Shown: positions 8,660 through 17,354 of the stretch, piece by piece
How the letters are laid out: each line of letters opens with the position of its first letter
Position numbering within the stretch: position 1 is the first letter of the stretch
Source of the DNA: Halorhabdus sp. BNX81
GTDB taxonomy: Archaea; Halobacteriota; Halobacteria; Halobacteriales; Haloarculaceae
NCBI RefSeq assembly: GCF_029229925.1
Contig: NZ_CP107254.1
Span: forward strand, 1,488,001 to 1,552,000
Reading direction: 5' to 3'
DNA length: 64,000 nucleotides
Position numbers and translations under genes: made by a program
The notes under the pieces: generated by a model
The model's database searches: none
Seen by the model: the letters and a program-made list of their open reading frames with translations, nothing else
What the model was told of the DNA's origin: nothing

Positions 8660-9196
8660 CTACCCGTCGATCCGGTCTGTGACATACTGAAACGCCATCC
8701 CGGCTCGCTGGGCTGTCCGCTCGTCTTTCGCCGAATCGCCGACGAACAGGGTCCGACTGGGCTCGACATCGAGCCGGTCCGCGATAGCCAACAGCGGCTC
8801 AGGATCGGGTTTCTGGGCCGAAAGCGTATCCCGGCCCACGACGGTATCGACGGCGTCGAGCAGATCGTGCCGTTCCAGCGCCGTGCGAACCGCCGCCTCG
8901 GCGTTCAGCGAGCAGACGCCGACCGGCACGTCGAGCGGAAGTTCGGCCGCGGCGGGCAATCGTTCCGCCGTCCGTGCGCCGACACGTTCGTGCGTCGCGA
9001 CGACGTCAGTTGCCACGTCCAGTATCCCGGCAACTTCGGCGCGTTCGAGTAACTCCCAGAGACTCGCCCCCGTAGTGTCGATCCCCCGATCGCTGAGGCG
9101 GGACGCAACCTTCTGGGTCACCAACGTCCAGTCGACATCGAGCTGAACGAGGGTCCCGTCGAGGTCATAGATCACCGCCTCGTGCACCACTGTCAT
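8660..9196 (-). CDS. HAD-family phosphatase (phosphoglycolate phosphatase-like)
   Basis: 178 residues from ATG at 9196 (a TTG nine codons upstream also keeps the frame). All four HAD motifs are visible: DLDGTL with the nucleophile and acid Asp, VCSLNAE for motif II, QKPDPEPL with the motif III Lys, and FVGDSAKDERTAQRAG for motif IV. The cap between motifs I and II is helical, as in the Gph/PGP subgroup. The likely reaction is hydrolysis of a small phosphorylated metabolite; the substrate cannot be read from sequence. It is short for the family (usually 210-230), the cap being compact. Confidence 0.85.
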   Translation of the reverse strand: MTVVHEAVIYDLDGTLVQLDVDWTLVTQKVASRLSDRGIDTTGASLWELLERAEVAGILDVATDVVATHERVGARTAERLPAAAELPLDVPVGVCSLNAEAAVRTALERHDLLDAVDTVVGRDTLSAQKPDPEPLLAIADRLDVEPSRTLFVGDSAKDERTAQRAGMAFQYVTDRIDG

Positions 9197-9240
9197 GCCA
9201 TTGCATACGTCACCACGTCCCAAAATTGCTTCGTCACAGT

Positions 9241-9885
9241 TCAGCGGCCGAAACGCCGCTGACGCCGCTGGTAATCCCGAATGGCTCGAAGATAATCTCG
9301 CTCCCGGAAGTCCCGCCAGTTGACGTCGGTGAAGTACAGTTCCGAATAGACGGATTGCCAGATCATGAAATCGGACAGTCGTTCGGCTCCCGTCTTGATC
9401 ACGAGATCCGGGTCCGACCGGAAGACCAGCCGGCGTTCGATTTCGGCTTCGTCGATGTCCGCGGGATCGAGTTCGTCAGCCTCGACCTCCCGGGCAAGTC
9501 CCTGGACGGCGGTCGCAAACTCGTGTTTTCCACCGAGTCCGATGCTGATCTGAATCGGCGCGTCGGCCCGGTGGTCGTCGCCGGGACCGCGGACCGCCAT
9601 GTCCCGCGAGACGTCGATCGATTCGAGTTGCCGACGCAACGTGGGCACGGCGGCTTCATCGAGCACACTGACATAGAGGATAAGCTCCCGGGCACCGTAT
9701 TCAAACGCCCACTCCAGGACGGATTCGAGGATGTCGTAGGCTCCCTGTTCCAGGAGATCCTGCTCTGTCAGAACGATCGCGACGCGTTCCGGGATTGCAG
9801 CGTCGCTCAGCCGGATTCGCGTCGCGAGATAGCGGTCGTACAACCCCACGACGACGGGTTGGCTGCCGACCAGTAAGAAGGTCAC
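9241..9885 (-). CDS. Degenerate cis-prenyltransferase (UppS-like) homologue
   Basis: 214 residues, GTG start. The C-terminal half is plainly UppS-like: DLVIKTGAERLSDFMIWQ at 160-177, SELYFTDVNWRDF, then YQRRQRRFG at the end. At the place of the catalytic DGN-R-A motif it has VAIVLTEQD (about 35-43), so the essential Asp is missing. Family knowledge: eukaryotic Nus1/NgBR subunits lost the same N-terminal site but keep a C-terminal RxG used by the catalytic partner; here RFG lies at 211-213. A regulatory or partner subunit for a catalytic UppS elsewhere in the genome is therefore plausible. It is divergent (66 bp apart) from a DUF92 gene. Confidence 0.8.
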   Translation of the reverse strand: MTFLLVGSQPVVVGLYDRYLATRIRLSDAAIPERVAIVLTEQDLLEQGAYDILESVLEWAFEYGARELILYVSVLDEAAVPTLRRQLESIDVSRDMAVRGPGDDHRADAPIQISIGLGGKHEFATAVQGLAREVEADELDPADIDEAEIERRLVFRSDPDLVIKTGAERLSDFMIWQSVYSELYFTDVNWRDFRERDYLRAIRDYQRRQRRFGR

Positions 9886-9951
9886 GGGATGGGATAGCGA
9901 GGACGACCGCGGGTCGGAACTGGTAAGTAGCTCTCGGGGAAACCGCCGGTA

Positions 9952-11295
9952 GTGACTTCCGCGCTCCGACGTGCGTCAGCGTTCGCACTCGTCGGGTTCG
10001 CGAGTGTGATCGCTCCCGTTGCGAACCGATTGTTCTCCCCGAACATCGGGACACTTCTGGCTGTCTCGCCGTTTTTGCTCCTGGCTGGGGGGTTGCACTT
10101 CGTCGAGTCGGGCGTCGTCTTCGAGCTGTTCGCGCGACCTGGCGACCGCCGGGATGGACAGCTCTACGGGCTGGCCGGCTTTTCGCTCTCGATCGCCGCA
10201 CTCGTTTTGCTGGCGTTACAGTTCGACATGCCAGTGGCCGTTCCGGTGGCGGCCACGATGATCCTAAGCGTCGGCAATGTCGGCGCACGGCTGGTCCGGG
10301 CCACTGGCCGGGAACCGATCGCGGCGACGGCCGGTTTTGTCGTCGGTGGGTTCATCGCCGGTCTGGGCGGATTCGTGCTCTCGGGGTCGATCAGCGGCGT
10401 GCTCCCCTCGTTCCCGGTGCTCGTCTTTCTTGCAGCAAGCGGTGCCTTGCTCGCCGCATTGCTCCGCTCGATGCTGTTCGAGCGCGACGATCCGCTGGTA
10501 ATCCTGTCGGTTGGACTCCTCCTGTGGCTGTTTGCGGACCTTTCGATCTCGGTGACGACAACCGGCATCGCGATCGCACTCGGCATCACGGTCGCACTCG
10601 GATACGTTTCGTATGCCCTCGAGACGGCGTCGCTCCCGGGCATGCTGACCGGCGTCCTTCTGAGCCTGTTGACGATCGTCATCGGTGATTACGGCTGGTT
10701 CGCCATGCTCATCACCTTCTTCGGCGGCGGCGGACTCGCGAGCAAGTTCAGGTACGACGAGAAGGTTACCCGGGGCATCGCCCAGGAAAACGAGGGTGCC
10801 CGAGGGAGCGGCAACGTGCTCGCGAACTCGCTGGTCGCGCTCTTTGCTGTCCTGGCTGCCGCGGCAAGCCCGCGACTGACTGGTGTCCATCCAGACCTGT
10901 TTCTGTTCGTCTTCGCTGGCTCGGTCGCGGCAGCGATGAGCGATACGCTATCGAGTGAGTTCGGTGGTCTCTACGACGCGCCGCGACTCATCACCACGTT
11001 CGAGCCGGTCGAACCGGGCACCGATGGCGGCGTGACGTGGCAGGGTGAACTCGCCGGCCTCGCCGGTGCCGCCGTCATTGCCGCCATCGCGTTCGTCGCC
11101 TTCGACACGATCACCGTCGGTGGCGCCGGCGTGATTGTCGCCAGCGGATTCATCGGCATGACCGTAGACAGCGTGCTGGGAGCGACCATCGAAGGGCAGT
11201 GGGTTGGCAACCAGGGCGTGAACTTCCTCGCCACGCTTTCGGCCGGGGTCGCCGGGGCCGCCCTTGCACTCGCCACGAGTATCGTGGTGGTGTGA
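9952..11295 (+). CDS. DUF92 multi-pass membrane protein
   Basis: 447 residues from a GTG at 9952, with about 12 hydrophobic segments. The C-terminal half has the DUF92 signatures: FFGGGGLASKFRYDEK near 255, ENEGARGSGNVLANS near 280, AGSVAAAMSDTLSSEFG around 325, and a C-terminal GFIGMTVDSVLGATIEG. Plant DUF92 protein VTE6 phosphorylates phytyl phosphate, so a polyprenyl-(phosphate) kinase role is possible. The divergent neighbour is a cis-prenyltransferase homologue, which supports work on polyprenyl phosphates; this is inference. The N-terminal half is an extra membrane domain of unknown role. Confidence 0.8.
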   Translation: MTSALRRASAFALVGFASVIAPVANRLFSPNIGTLLAVSPFLLLAGGLHFVESGVVFELFARPGDRRDGQLYGLAGFSLSIAALVLLALQFDMPVAVPVAATMILSVGNVGARLVRATGREPIAATAGFVVGGFIAGLGGFVLSGSISGVLPSFPVLVFLAASGALLAALLRSMLFERDDPLVILSVGLLLWLFADLSISVTTTGIAIALGITVALGYVSYALETASLPGMLTGVLLSLLTIVIGDYGWFAMLITFFGGGGLASKFRYDEKVTRGIAQENEGARGSGNVLANSLVALFAVLAAAASPRLTGVHPDLFLFVFAGSVAAAMSDTLSSEFGGLYDAPRLITTFEPVEPGTDGGVTWQGELAGLAGAAVIAAIAFVAFDTITVGGAGVIVASGFIGMTVDSVLGATIEGQWVGNQGVNFLATLSAGVAGAALALATSIVVV

Positions 11296-11298
11296 CGA

Positions 11299-11742
11299 AT
11301 GGTGGCCCAGCCCACTGTGGACCTCAGAGACGTGCGACCCGAGGATCACGAACACCTTCGCCCAATCCAGAACGCTGCGATCGACGAACCGTCGCCCCAA
11401 CTCCTCAGGGCCGCGGTCGACGGCCTCGGGATCGGCCTCGTTGCCGTCATCGATCGGCCGGTGGGATACGTCTTCGCGCTGGTTGGCGAAACCGCGGCGT
11501 ATGTCCCCGAGATCGCCGTCGATCCGGCCCACCAGCGGCGGGGCATCGGGACTGCCCTTCTCGACGGCGTCGCCGAGCGAACGGCCAAAGCGGGGGCTTC
11601 GGCGCTTCGAGTGACTGTTCGCGTCGACGACGAGCGCGCGCAGGCCTTTTACCGGACACACGGCTTCCGCGAACACGAGCGCTTGCCGGAGTACTACGGG
11701 ACGGAGCCGGCGGCCGGAATGGTTCTCTCCCGTCCGCTTTAG
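11299..11742 (+). CDS. GNAT-family N-acetyltransferase
   Basis: 147 residues. Acetyl-CoA binding motif A is clear: EIAVDPAHQRRGIGTALLDG around 71-90, with the Q/R-x2-G-x-G/A core. DDERAQAFYRTHGFREHERL near 115-135 is the usual GNAT motif B. It resembles RimI-like enzymes but the acceptor (protein N-terminus or small amine) cannot be decided. It starts three bases after the DUF92 stop and overlaps the last four bases of dnaG, which is on the other strand. Confidence 0.85.
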   Translation: MVAQPTVDLRDVRPEDHEHLRPIQNAAIDEPSPQLLRAAVDGLGIGLVAVIDRPVGYVFALVGETAAYVPEIAVDPAHQRRGIGTALLDGVAERTAKAGASALRVTVRVDDERAQAFYRTHGFREHERLPEYYGTEPAAGMVLSRPL

Positions 11743-13253
11743 GCCGCTCCGGGAATCGTCACACGGACCGACGCCGGCTGCTTGACGAGATCGCCACGCT
11801 CGCTGGCGACGATCCGGGAGACCCCGCGTTGTGCGGAGACATCCAGTAGACGCTGAGTCACCGGGCCGTCGATGACGACCGTCCCGGGAACCGGGTCGGC
11901 GTCACGGATCGTGCCGAACGCCTCCTCGACCGGGGCTTCCGATAAGGTTGCCAGTGATTCATCGAGTAATCTGACCGCGCCGGAGGACTCGCCGATGACA
12001 GTCCGGACGTGATCTTCGAGTGATTCCGCGACGGTGAGCACCTCGTCAGTCTCCTCGGTATCCGACTCGGGCGTGACTTCGGTTCCGTCAATCTCCTTGC
12101 TTTCCGTGTCATCCTCGGAGAGAGTCCCATTGCCCGTCGTCGTTTCGACGACTGCCTCCCCGTCGCTGGGAACGGGCACCGCTTCGCCACCCTCCGTCGT
12201 GATCGTGTCATCCGTCACATCATCGCCGTCGGCTGCTGTCCCGTCGAGGGCCGGAGGATCCTCGCCAGTACTGTCAGTACCCGAGCCATTCGCTTCAGCG
12301 TCCGCGATGGCTTCCGGTGATTCGTCGCTCCCGCCTGACGTGCCAGTTTCATCCGGGGACGGCTCCTTCGATGAGTGCTCGGCCGTTTCTCCCGTTGTAG
12401 AACCCTCGTTGTCGGGGCTGTCGGGGGCAATATCCTCGAGGGACCCCTCGCCATCGGTGACAGACTCGTAGGGGACTTTCTCCCGAAGGGCGTCGGTAAC
12501 GTCAGTCCGCGAGAGGTCCTCGACCGACCGGCCGGCCGGAGCAAAGGCGACGTAATCGACGCTGCCGACCTGTGCGAGTTCCTTCAGGATGAGATCGCCG
12601 CCGCGGTCGCCGTCGAGGAATGCCGTCACCGTCCGATCGTGAGTTAGTTCGGCGATCGGGTCCGGGACGTTCGTCCCCTCGACGCCGACAGCGTTCTTGA
12701 TCCCGTACTGGAGAAGCGTCAAGACGTCCGCTCGGCCCTCGACGACGATGATCGCATCGCCGTCGGCGACTCTCGGACCTGCCGGGTATCCCTTGTACTC
12801 GGTAATACGTTCGACGCGGGCCCGGCGGCGGACCTCCTCGACGAGTTCGTGACTCGACATCACTTCCTCGTCGAAGCGCGCGAGCAACTCCTCGGCACGG
12901 TCGACGATCTGACGACGTTTTGCTGTCCTGACATCTTCGAGCTGCGTGATTTCCAAGGTCGCGCGACAGGGACCGACCCGATCGATCGCTTCCAGGGAGG
13001 CTGCCAGGATCGAGGTTTCGACGCGGTCGAGTCCGCTGGCGATCGTCACCTCGCCGATCGAGCGACCGCTTTCGGAATCGATCGTGACGTCGATGCGGCC
13101 GACCTTCGAGGATTCCTGTAACGTCCGGAGGTCGAGTTCGTCGCCGAGCAATCCTTCGGTCTGGCCGAAGATCGCGCCGACGACGTCACTCCGCTCGACC
13201 ACCCCGTTGGCTTCGATCTGTGCGTGGATGAGATATTTCGCTGAATCTTGCAT
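11739..13253 (-). CDS. dnaG: Archaeal DnaG primase-like protein (Toprim)
   Basis: 504 residues from ATG at 13253; the frame is open further upstream but MQDSAKYLIHAQI is the standard archaeal DnaG start. The Toprim domain has E172-G-R-A-D and DGDRGGD at 214-220. The last 100 residues (from about 405) form the conserved C-terminal domain. Between them lies an insert of roughly 135 residues (about 268-405), almost entirely D, E, S, T, G, which is unstructured. Archaeal DnaG has been linked to priming and to the RNA exosome. The expected partner genes are not here. Confidence 0.93.
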   Translation of the reverse strand: MQDSAKYLIHAQIEANGVVERSDVVGAIFGQTEGLLGDELDLRTLQESSKVGRIDVTIDSESGRSIGEVTIASGLDRVETSILAASLEAIDRVGPCRATLEITQLEDVRTAKRRQIVDRAEELLARFDEEVMSSHELVEEVRRRARVERITEYKGYPAGPRVADGDAIIVVEGRADVLTLLQYGIKNAVGVEGTNVPDPIAELTHDRTVTAFLDGDRGGDLILKELAQVGSVDYVAFAPAGRSVEDLSRTDVTDALREKVPYESVTDGEGSLEDIAPDSPDNEGSTTGETAEHSSKEPSPDETGTSGGSDESPEAIADAEANGSGTDSTGEDPPALDGTAADGDDVTDDTITTEGGEAVPVPSDGEAVVETTTGNGTLSEDDTESKEIDGTEVTPESDTEETDEVLTVAESLEDHVRTVIGESSGAVRLLDESLATLSEAPVEEAFGTIRDADPVPGTVVIDGPVTQRLLDVSAQRGVSRIVASERGDLVKQPASVRVTIPGAA

Positions 13254-13472
13254 TGATGATCTGCCCGTCGTGCGGGCGTGATGTGATTGCCATGACCGAA
13301 TCCATGGACGAAACAAGGTACGTGACGAGCCAGCAAATACCTGTCGGGAGAAAGACAGACGGCGGATGAAGTGTCTGCATGCGGGACTATCGGAGCCCCG
13401 CCCCCGTGGACCACCCCTCTCAACCATAATATGACAACTGAGTGTGAAAAGCGGTACCGGGTTTTGAATAGG

Positions 13473-13481
13473 TATTTTTAT
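13473..13481 (+). promoter_or_regulatory. TATA-like element upstream of the DUF3311/symporter operon
   Basis: TATTTTTAT in an AT-rich stretch of the 293-bp dnaG upstream gap. It lies 66 nt before the ATG at 13547, so a transcript from here would have a leader of about 40 nt. No other feature was found in 13254-13546. Confidence 0.4.
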
Positions 13482-13546
13482 CAATAGTCTACATTGATGG
13501 GTGGTAGTAACTGTTAAGCCACTCTATCGGCAACACACGTCTACAG

Positions 13547-13759
13547 ATGGCCGAACGGACCGTCGCGTTGTTTTGGGGGGTCGTGACACTCGTCCTGAGT
13601 GGACTTGCGATCCCGTGGTTCCTGTGGGGCACCGACAATATCGTTGCCGGCCTGCCAGTGTGGCTGTGGTGGCACGTCGGCTGGATGTTCCTGACGTCGC
13701 TCGTCTTCTACACATTCACCAGACACGCGTGGGGTGTCGGCGTCGAAAGGGGTGTCTGA
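13547..13759 (+). CDS. DUF3311-type small membrane protein, symporter partner
   Basis: 70 residues with two membrane spans (about 6-26 and 41-60): VALFWGVVTLVLSGLAIPWF and WWHVGWMFLTSLVFYTFT. This is the size and layout of the DUF3311 family, commonly found directly upstream of sodium:solute symporters. Its stop is one base before the symporter ATG, so the pair is translated together. It probably acts as a small accessory subunit of the transporter; no substrate information. Confidence 0.75.
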   Translation: MAERTVALFWGVVTLVLSGLAIPWFLWGTDNIVAGLPVWLWWHVGWMFLTSLVFYTFTRHAWGVGVERGV

Positions 13760-13760
13760 G

Positions 13761-15239
13761 ATGGCGAACGTCGCCCTGCAACTCGGGATCGTCGTCGGCT
13801 ACTTGCTGCTCGCTCTGGGCGTCGGGTTGGTCGCGTATCGGCTGACCGAGCGCTCGGCGGAGGACTACTACCTGGCGAATCGGACGATCGGAACGGTCGT
13901 CCTCCTCTTTACGACCTTCGCGACGCTGCTGTCGGCCTTTACGTTCTTTGGCGGTCCCAATCTGGCGTTCTCGGCCGGGCCGGAATGGATCCTCGTCATG
14001 GGGCTGATGGACGGCGTCATCTTCGGGATCCTGTGGTACGTGATGGGGTACAAGCAGTGGCTGATCGGTCGGAAACACGGGTACGTCACGGTCGGGGAGA
14101 TGCTTGGCGACCGCTTTGACTCCCGGACACTGCGCGGCCTGGTCGCCGGGATCAGCCTCTTCTGGCTACTGGAGTACGTCATGCTCCAGCAGGTCGGGGC
14201 CGGCCGGGCGCTGGAATCGCTCACTGAAGGGGCGATCCCGTACTGGGCGGGCGCGACGTTGATCACCGCATTTATGATCGGGTACGTCGTCCTCGCGGGG
14301 ATGCGCGGCGTCGCCTGGACAGACACGTTACAGGGCGTGTTCATGCTCGTCCTCGTGTGGGTTGCCCTCGCCTGGATCGCCGTCTCGGCGGGTGGCCCCG
14401 GCGAGTTGACGGCGGCGATGGGCGAGGCCAACCCCGAGTTCCTCTCGCTTGGCGGCGGGTTGTACTCGCCCCAATACATGCTCTCGATGGCGATCGCGAT
14501 CGGCTTCGGCGTCGCGATGTTCCCCCAGATCAACCAGCGCTTTTTCGTCGCCCGGAGCCAGCGCGTCCTCAAACGGTCGCTGGCACTGTGGCCCCTGCTG
14601 GTCATCCTGCTTTTCGTCCCCGCGTTCATCCTCGGGGCGTGGGCGACGGGACTCGGGGTCACGCCCAACGCCCGGGGGAACATTCTCCCGCCGTTGTTGA
14701 ACGCCTATACGCCGACGTGGTTCGCCGCCCTGGTCGTCGCGGGCGCGATGGCCGCGATGATGTCCTCGAGCGACTCGATGTTGCTGTCGGGATCGTCGTA
14801 CCTGACGCGGGACCTCTACCGGCCGTTCGTCGACCCGGACGCCAGCGACCGCCGGGAGGACCTCGTCGCCAGGCTGGCGGTCGTCGCCTTCGCGCTGATC
14901 GCACTGGCGATGAGCCTCGGGACGAACCTGACGTTGATCGAGATCGGCGCGACGGCCTTCAAGGGCTACGCCCAACTGACTCTGCCCGTGCTGGTCGCGC
15001 TGTACTGGCGCGGGACGACGCGGGCAGGGATGCTCGCGGGCGTCGGTATCAGCCAGGCGTTCTACCTGCTTGCGACGTTCACCGACCCCGTCCCGGCGAC
15101 CTACGGGGGTTGGCAGGCCGGGCTGATCGGGATGGGGATCGGTCTCGTGCTGACGGTCGGCGTCTCGCTGGTCACCCGGGCCGCACCCGAGGAGAACGCC
15201 GATCGGTTCGTCACGCCCGAACGGACCGACGCTGAGTGA
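13761..15239 (+). CDS. Sodium:solute symporter (SSS family)
   Basis: 492 residues, about 13 membrane spans. SSS features: an N-terminal VGYLLLALGVGLVAYRLTERSAEDYYLANRTIG, typical of the first helix and loop, and AAMMSSSDSMLLSGSSYLTRDLYRPF around 330-355, which is the conserved TM8-loop of the family where Ser residues coordinate Na+. Solute is unknown; solute:Na+ symporters paired with DUF3311 proteins include acetate/pantothenate-like carriers. Located in the cytoplasmic membrane. Starts right after the DUF3311 gene; about 215 bp without a gene follow. Confidence 0.9.
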   Translation: MANVALQLGIVVGYLLLALGVGLVAYRLTERSAEDYYLANRTIGTVVLLFTTFATLLSAFTFFGGPNLAFSAGPEWILVMGLMDGVIFGILWYVMGYKQWLIGRKHGYVTVGEMLGDRFDSRTLRGLVAGISLFWLLEYVMLQQVGAGRALESLTEGAIPYWAGATLITAFMIGYVVLAGMRGVAWTDTLQGVFMLVLVWVALAWIAVSAGGPGELTAAMGEANPEFLSLGGGLYSPQYMLSMAIAIGFGVAMFPQINQRFFVARSQRVLKRSLALWPLLVILLFVPAFILGAWATGLGVTPNARGNILPPLLNAYTPTWFAALVVAGAMAAMMSSSDSMLLSGSSYLTRDLYRPFVDPDASDRREDLVARLAVVAFALIALAMSLGTNLTLIEIGATAFKGYAQLTLPVLVALYWRGTTRAGMLAGVGISQAFYLLATFTDPVPATYGGWQAGLIGMGIGLVLTVGVSLVTRAAPEENADRFVTPERTDAE

Positions 15240-15426
15240 AGACTCTCGGCCGTTATCGAACACGGATGGCGTTCCCAGCGTTTCCGCCACCACGAATGTC
15301 CAGAACAACCACCGAGTTCGGGACAGGTAGGCCTGGATTCCGCTGAGCAACCGATTCGGGGATCAGATTCTTCAAAAATTGATTCGACGATACGTTTCCC
15401 CGACATTCCGCGACGTATGAGACTGG

Positions 15427-15434
15427 TTTTTTAT
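15427..15434 (+). promoter_or_regulatory. TATA box of the winged-helix regulator gene
   Basis: TTTTTTAT centred about 27 nt before the ATG at 15458, consistent with a leaderless mRNA. Confidence 0.55.
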
Positions 15435-15457
15435 CAAACCGGCCCGACATAGCGAGT

Positions 15458-16375
15458 ATGCAAACACACATCGTCCCGGTCGGGTTCGACTACGACCGGC
15501 TCATCGCGCCGCTGGTCCGGGAGCAACGTACCGTCGATCGTGCGATCCTGCTGGAGGGAGCCATCGGCAACGAGGCCAACGCCGAATACTCCCGACTCCT
15601 GACGAGTCAACTCCAGAAGGACTTCCAGAACCTGCTGGGCTCGAAGACCGAGCGAATTCTCGTCGAGGACGTCTACGACTACGACGCCGCCTTCGAGCAG
15701 GGCTTCTCGCTCATCAGCGACGAACTCGATCGTGATCCTGACGCCGAAGTCTGGCTCAACATCTCCGCGATGCCCCGGACAGTCAGCTTCGCCTTCGCGA
15801 CGGCCGCCCACTCGATCGCCGTCGAGCGCGAGGGTGACCGTCACCGGATCCACACCTACTACACCGCTCCCGAGAAGTACCTCGAAACGGAACTCGCCGA
15901 GGAACTCCGCAAGCAGATCGACCTGCTCGAGGACCTCTCGGACGACGTCGACGACGATCTCGTCGAGAAGCGCCTGGGAAGCGCACAGGATCTCATCGAG
16001 GAGTTCGACGAGCGTGGAACGACGATCGGAGCCAAGGAGATCAACGGCAGCTACATGGTCGAGATCCCCGTCGCTTCCTTCTCGAACGTCAAGCCCTTCG
16101 AGGAACTCATCCTCTTTACGCTGGGCGAACACGGCGAGTTCGAATCGGTCTCCGAATTGGCCCAGACACTGGCCGAAGACCTCGGCGAGGAGTACACCGA
16201 CAGCTTCCGGTCGAAGGTGCTCTACAACGTCGATCGCCTCGGGCCCGGCGGGAAAGGCTACATCGAGCAAGAAGAGCACGGCAAGTCCTATCGGACGCGG
16301 CTCTCCCGGATCGGCGAACTCTGGGTACGCGCACACTCGGGTGAACGCCCCGATCGTGCGCCAGCAACGAATTGA
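15458..16375 (+). CDS. CARF-like sensor fused to a C-terminal winged helix
   Basis: 305 residues. The N-terminal ~135 residues (MQTHIVPVGFDYDRLIAPL, a middle DVYDYDAAFEQGF, then VWLNISAMPRTVSFAFATAA) have the alternating beta-alpha look of the CARF/Csa3-like nucleotide-sensing fold, with an N-I-S segment after strand 4. A charged helical linker follows (about 145-190). The last 100 residues (FEELILFTLGEHGEFESVSELAQTLA and following) form a winged helix. It resembles the haloarchaeal HFX_2341 regulator family (recalled, unverified). No CRISPR or cas genes are in this window. Ligand and regulon unknown. Confidence 0.75.
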   Translation: MQTHIVPVGFDYDRLIAPLVREQRTVDRAILLEGAIGNEANAEYSRLLTSQLQKDFQNLLGSKTERILVEDVYDYDAAFEQGFSLISDELDRDPDAEVWLNISAMPRTVSFAFATAAHSIAVEREGDRHRIHTYYTAPEKYLETELAEELRKQIDLLEDLSDDVDDDLVEKRLGSAQDLIEEFDERGTTIGAKEINGSYMVEIPVASFSNVKPFEELILFTLGEHGEFESVSELAQTLAEDLGEEYTDSFRSKVLYNVDRLGPGGKGYIEQEEHGKSYRTRLSRIGELWVRAHSGERPDRAPATN

Positions 16376-16401
16376 GGCGAACGCGTTTCGGCACGGTCGG
16401 C

Positions 16402-16737
16402 TTACGCCGTCAGTGTCTCGGCGAGGTCGCCGCTCTCTTCGTGTTCTGCGAGAATGTCGCTGCCGCCGACGAACTCACCGTCGACGTACGTCTGTGGAAT
16501 GGTCTCCCATCCGCTCTGTGCTTCCAGCGCAGCCCGGTACTCCGGGAGCGCATCGAGGACGTCGACAGTCTCGAAGTCGTCACGGTGGGCACGTATCAAC
16601 CCGACCGCTCGCTGGGAGAAGCCACATTGCGGACGCTGCGGTGTTCCCTTCATGAACAGCACGACGTCATTTTCTTCGATCACGCGCTCGACGTATTCAG
16701 TGACAGTTTCGGCGTCAGTGGGAGTCTCAGTTGACAT
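16402..16737 (-). CDS. Monothiol glutaredoxin
   Basis: 111 residues from ATG at 16737. The active site reads PQCGFSQ with a single Cys (C38), which is the CGFS class. KGTPQRPQCGF and a later WETIPQTYVDGEFVGGSD complete the glutathione/iron-sulfur binding groove; QRP before the Cys is normal for the class. CGFS glutaredoxins carry 2Fe-2S clusters and often pair with BolA; the next gene (16845-17084, same strand) is a BolA homologue. Haloarchaea use gamma-glutamylcysteine, not glutathione, so the cluster ligand thiol is probably that; this is inference. Confidence 0.92.
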   Translation of the reverse strand: MSTETPTDAETVTEYVERVIEENDVVLFMKGTPQRPQCGFSQRAVGLIRAHRDDFETVDVLDALPEYRAALEAQSGWETIPQTYVDGEFVGGSDILAEHEESGDLAETLTA

Positions 16738-16844
16738 CGTCGGATTCAGCGCATCGGTCCGCCTATGACTTGGGGAACAGTCAAGGCATGCCTCTTTCTG
16801 CGACGTGCTATCAAATGACGTGTGGCGTTGGCTTGCGAGACGTC

Positions 16845-17084
16845 TCACTCAGCTTCTTCAGGCGTCCGGGTCGTCACCTTCAGGGCGTGGATCTCGGTCG
16901 TCATCGCCTCCCCCAAGGCGTCGTAGACCATCTCGTGTTGCTCGACGAGTGTTTTCCCGGCAAAGGCAGGCGAGACGACGGTGGCGGCCAGATGTTCCGT
17001 GTCGTTCGGCCGCGGATGGGTGACGGTCGCCGTCGCATCGGGGATCGCGTCCTCGATGCGGCGCTCGACTTCAGCGGATTCCAT
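16845..17084 (-). CDS. BolA-family protein
   Basis: 79 residues. MESAEVERRIEDAIPDATATV begins like BolA, EHLAATVVSPAFAGKTLVEQHEMVYDALG forms the central helix-turn region, and HALKVTTRTPEE closes the domain with the conserved H-A-L. BolA proteins form a heterodimer with CGFS glutaredoxins around a 2Fe-2S cluster, and the glutaredoxin gene is 107 bp downstream on the same strand. Upstream 270 bp to valS hold no other gene. Confidence 0.9.
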   Translation of the reverse strand: MESAEVERRIEDAIPDATATVTHPRPNDTEHLAATVVSPAFAGKTLVEQHEMVYDALGEAMTTEIHALKVTTRTPEEAE

Positions 17085-17281
17085 GTCCGTGCTGGCCGAC
17101 GGGCGGCCAAAGGAATTGCGCTCGTGACAATCTGTGACGGACCGGCCGCCCCGGCCAGCGGCCGATCAAACACGAAACACTCAATCCGGATGAACTCACA
17201 GGGAAAGATATGTCACGCGTCCCGTCCGGCGTGGGCTCCGGATCGACGAACACGCAGTCTGCTCGCACCCCTCCTGTAGTA

Positions 17282-17297
17282 GGGGCGGTATAGCCCC
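17282..17297. other. Small GC hairpin upstream of valS
   Basis: GGGGC and GCCCC face each other around a six-base loop (GGTATA), 58 bp before the valS ATG. It could be part of a 5' leader or a site for the divergent bolA side; there is no TATA box at the usual distance before valS. Weak evidence. Confidence 0.25.
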
Positions 17298-17354
17298 ACA
17301 GCTCCTTCTCACAGTCACGGACGGATCGCACGACGACCACTGACGCCACAAACC

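Noticed and set aside
17211-17293. 27-codon frame upstream of valS as a leader peptide
   Set aside because: It contains only a few Val codons and no run, and no Val-specific attenuation is known in archaea; with the small hairpin nearby it is only weak evidence.
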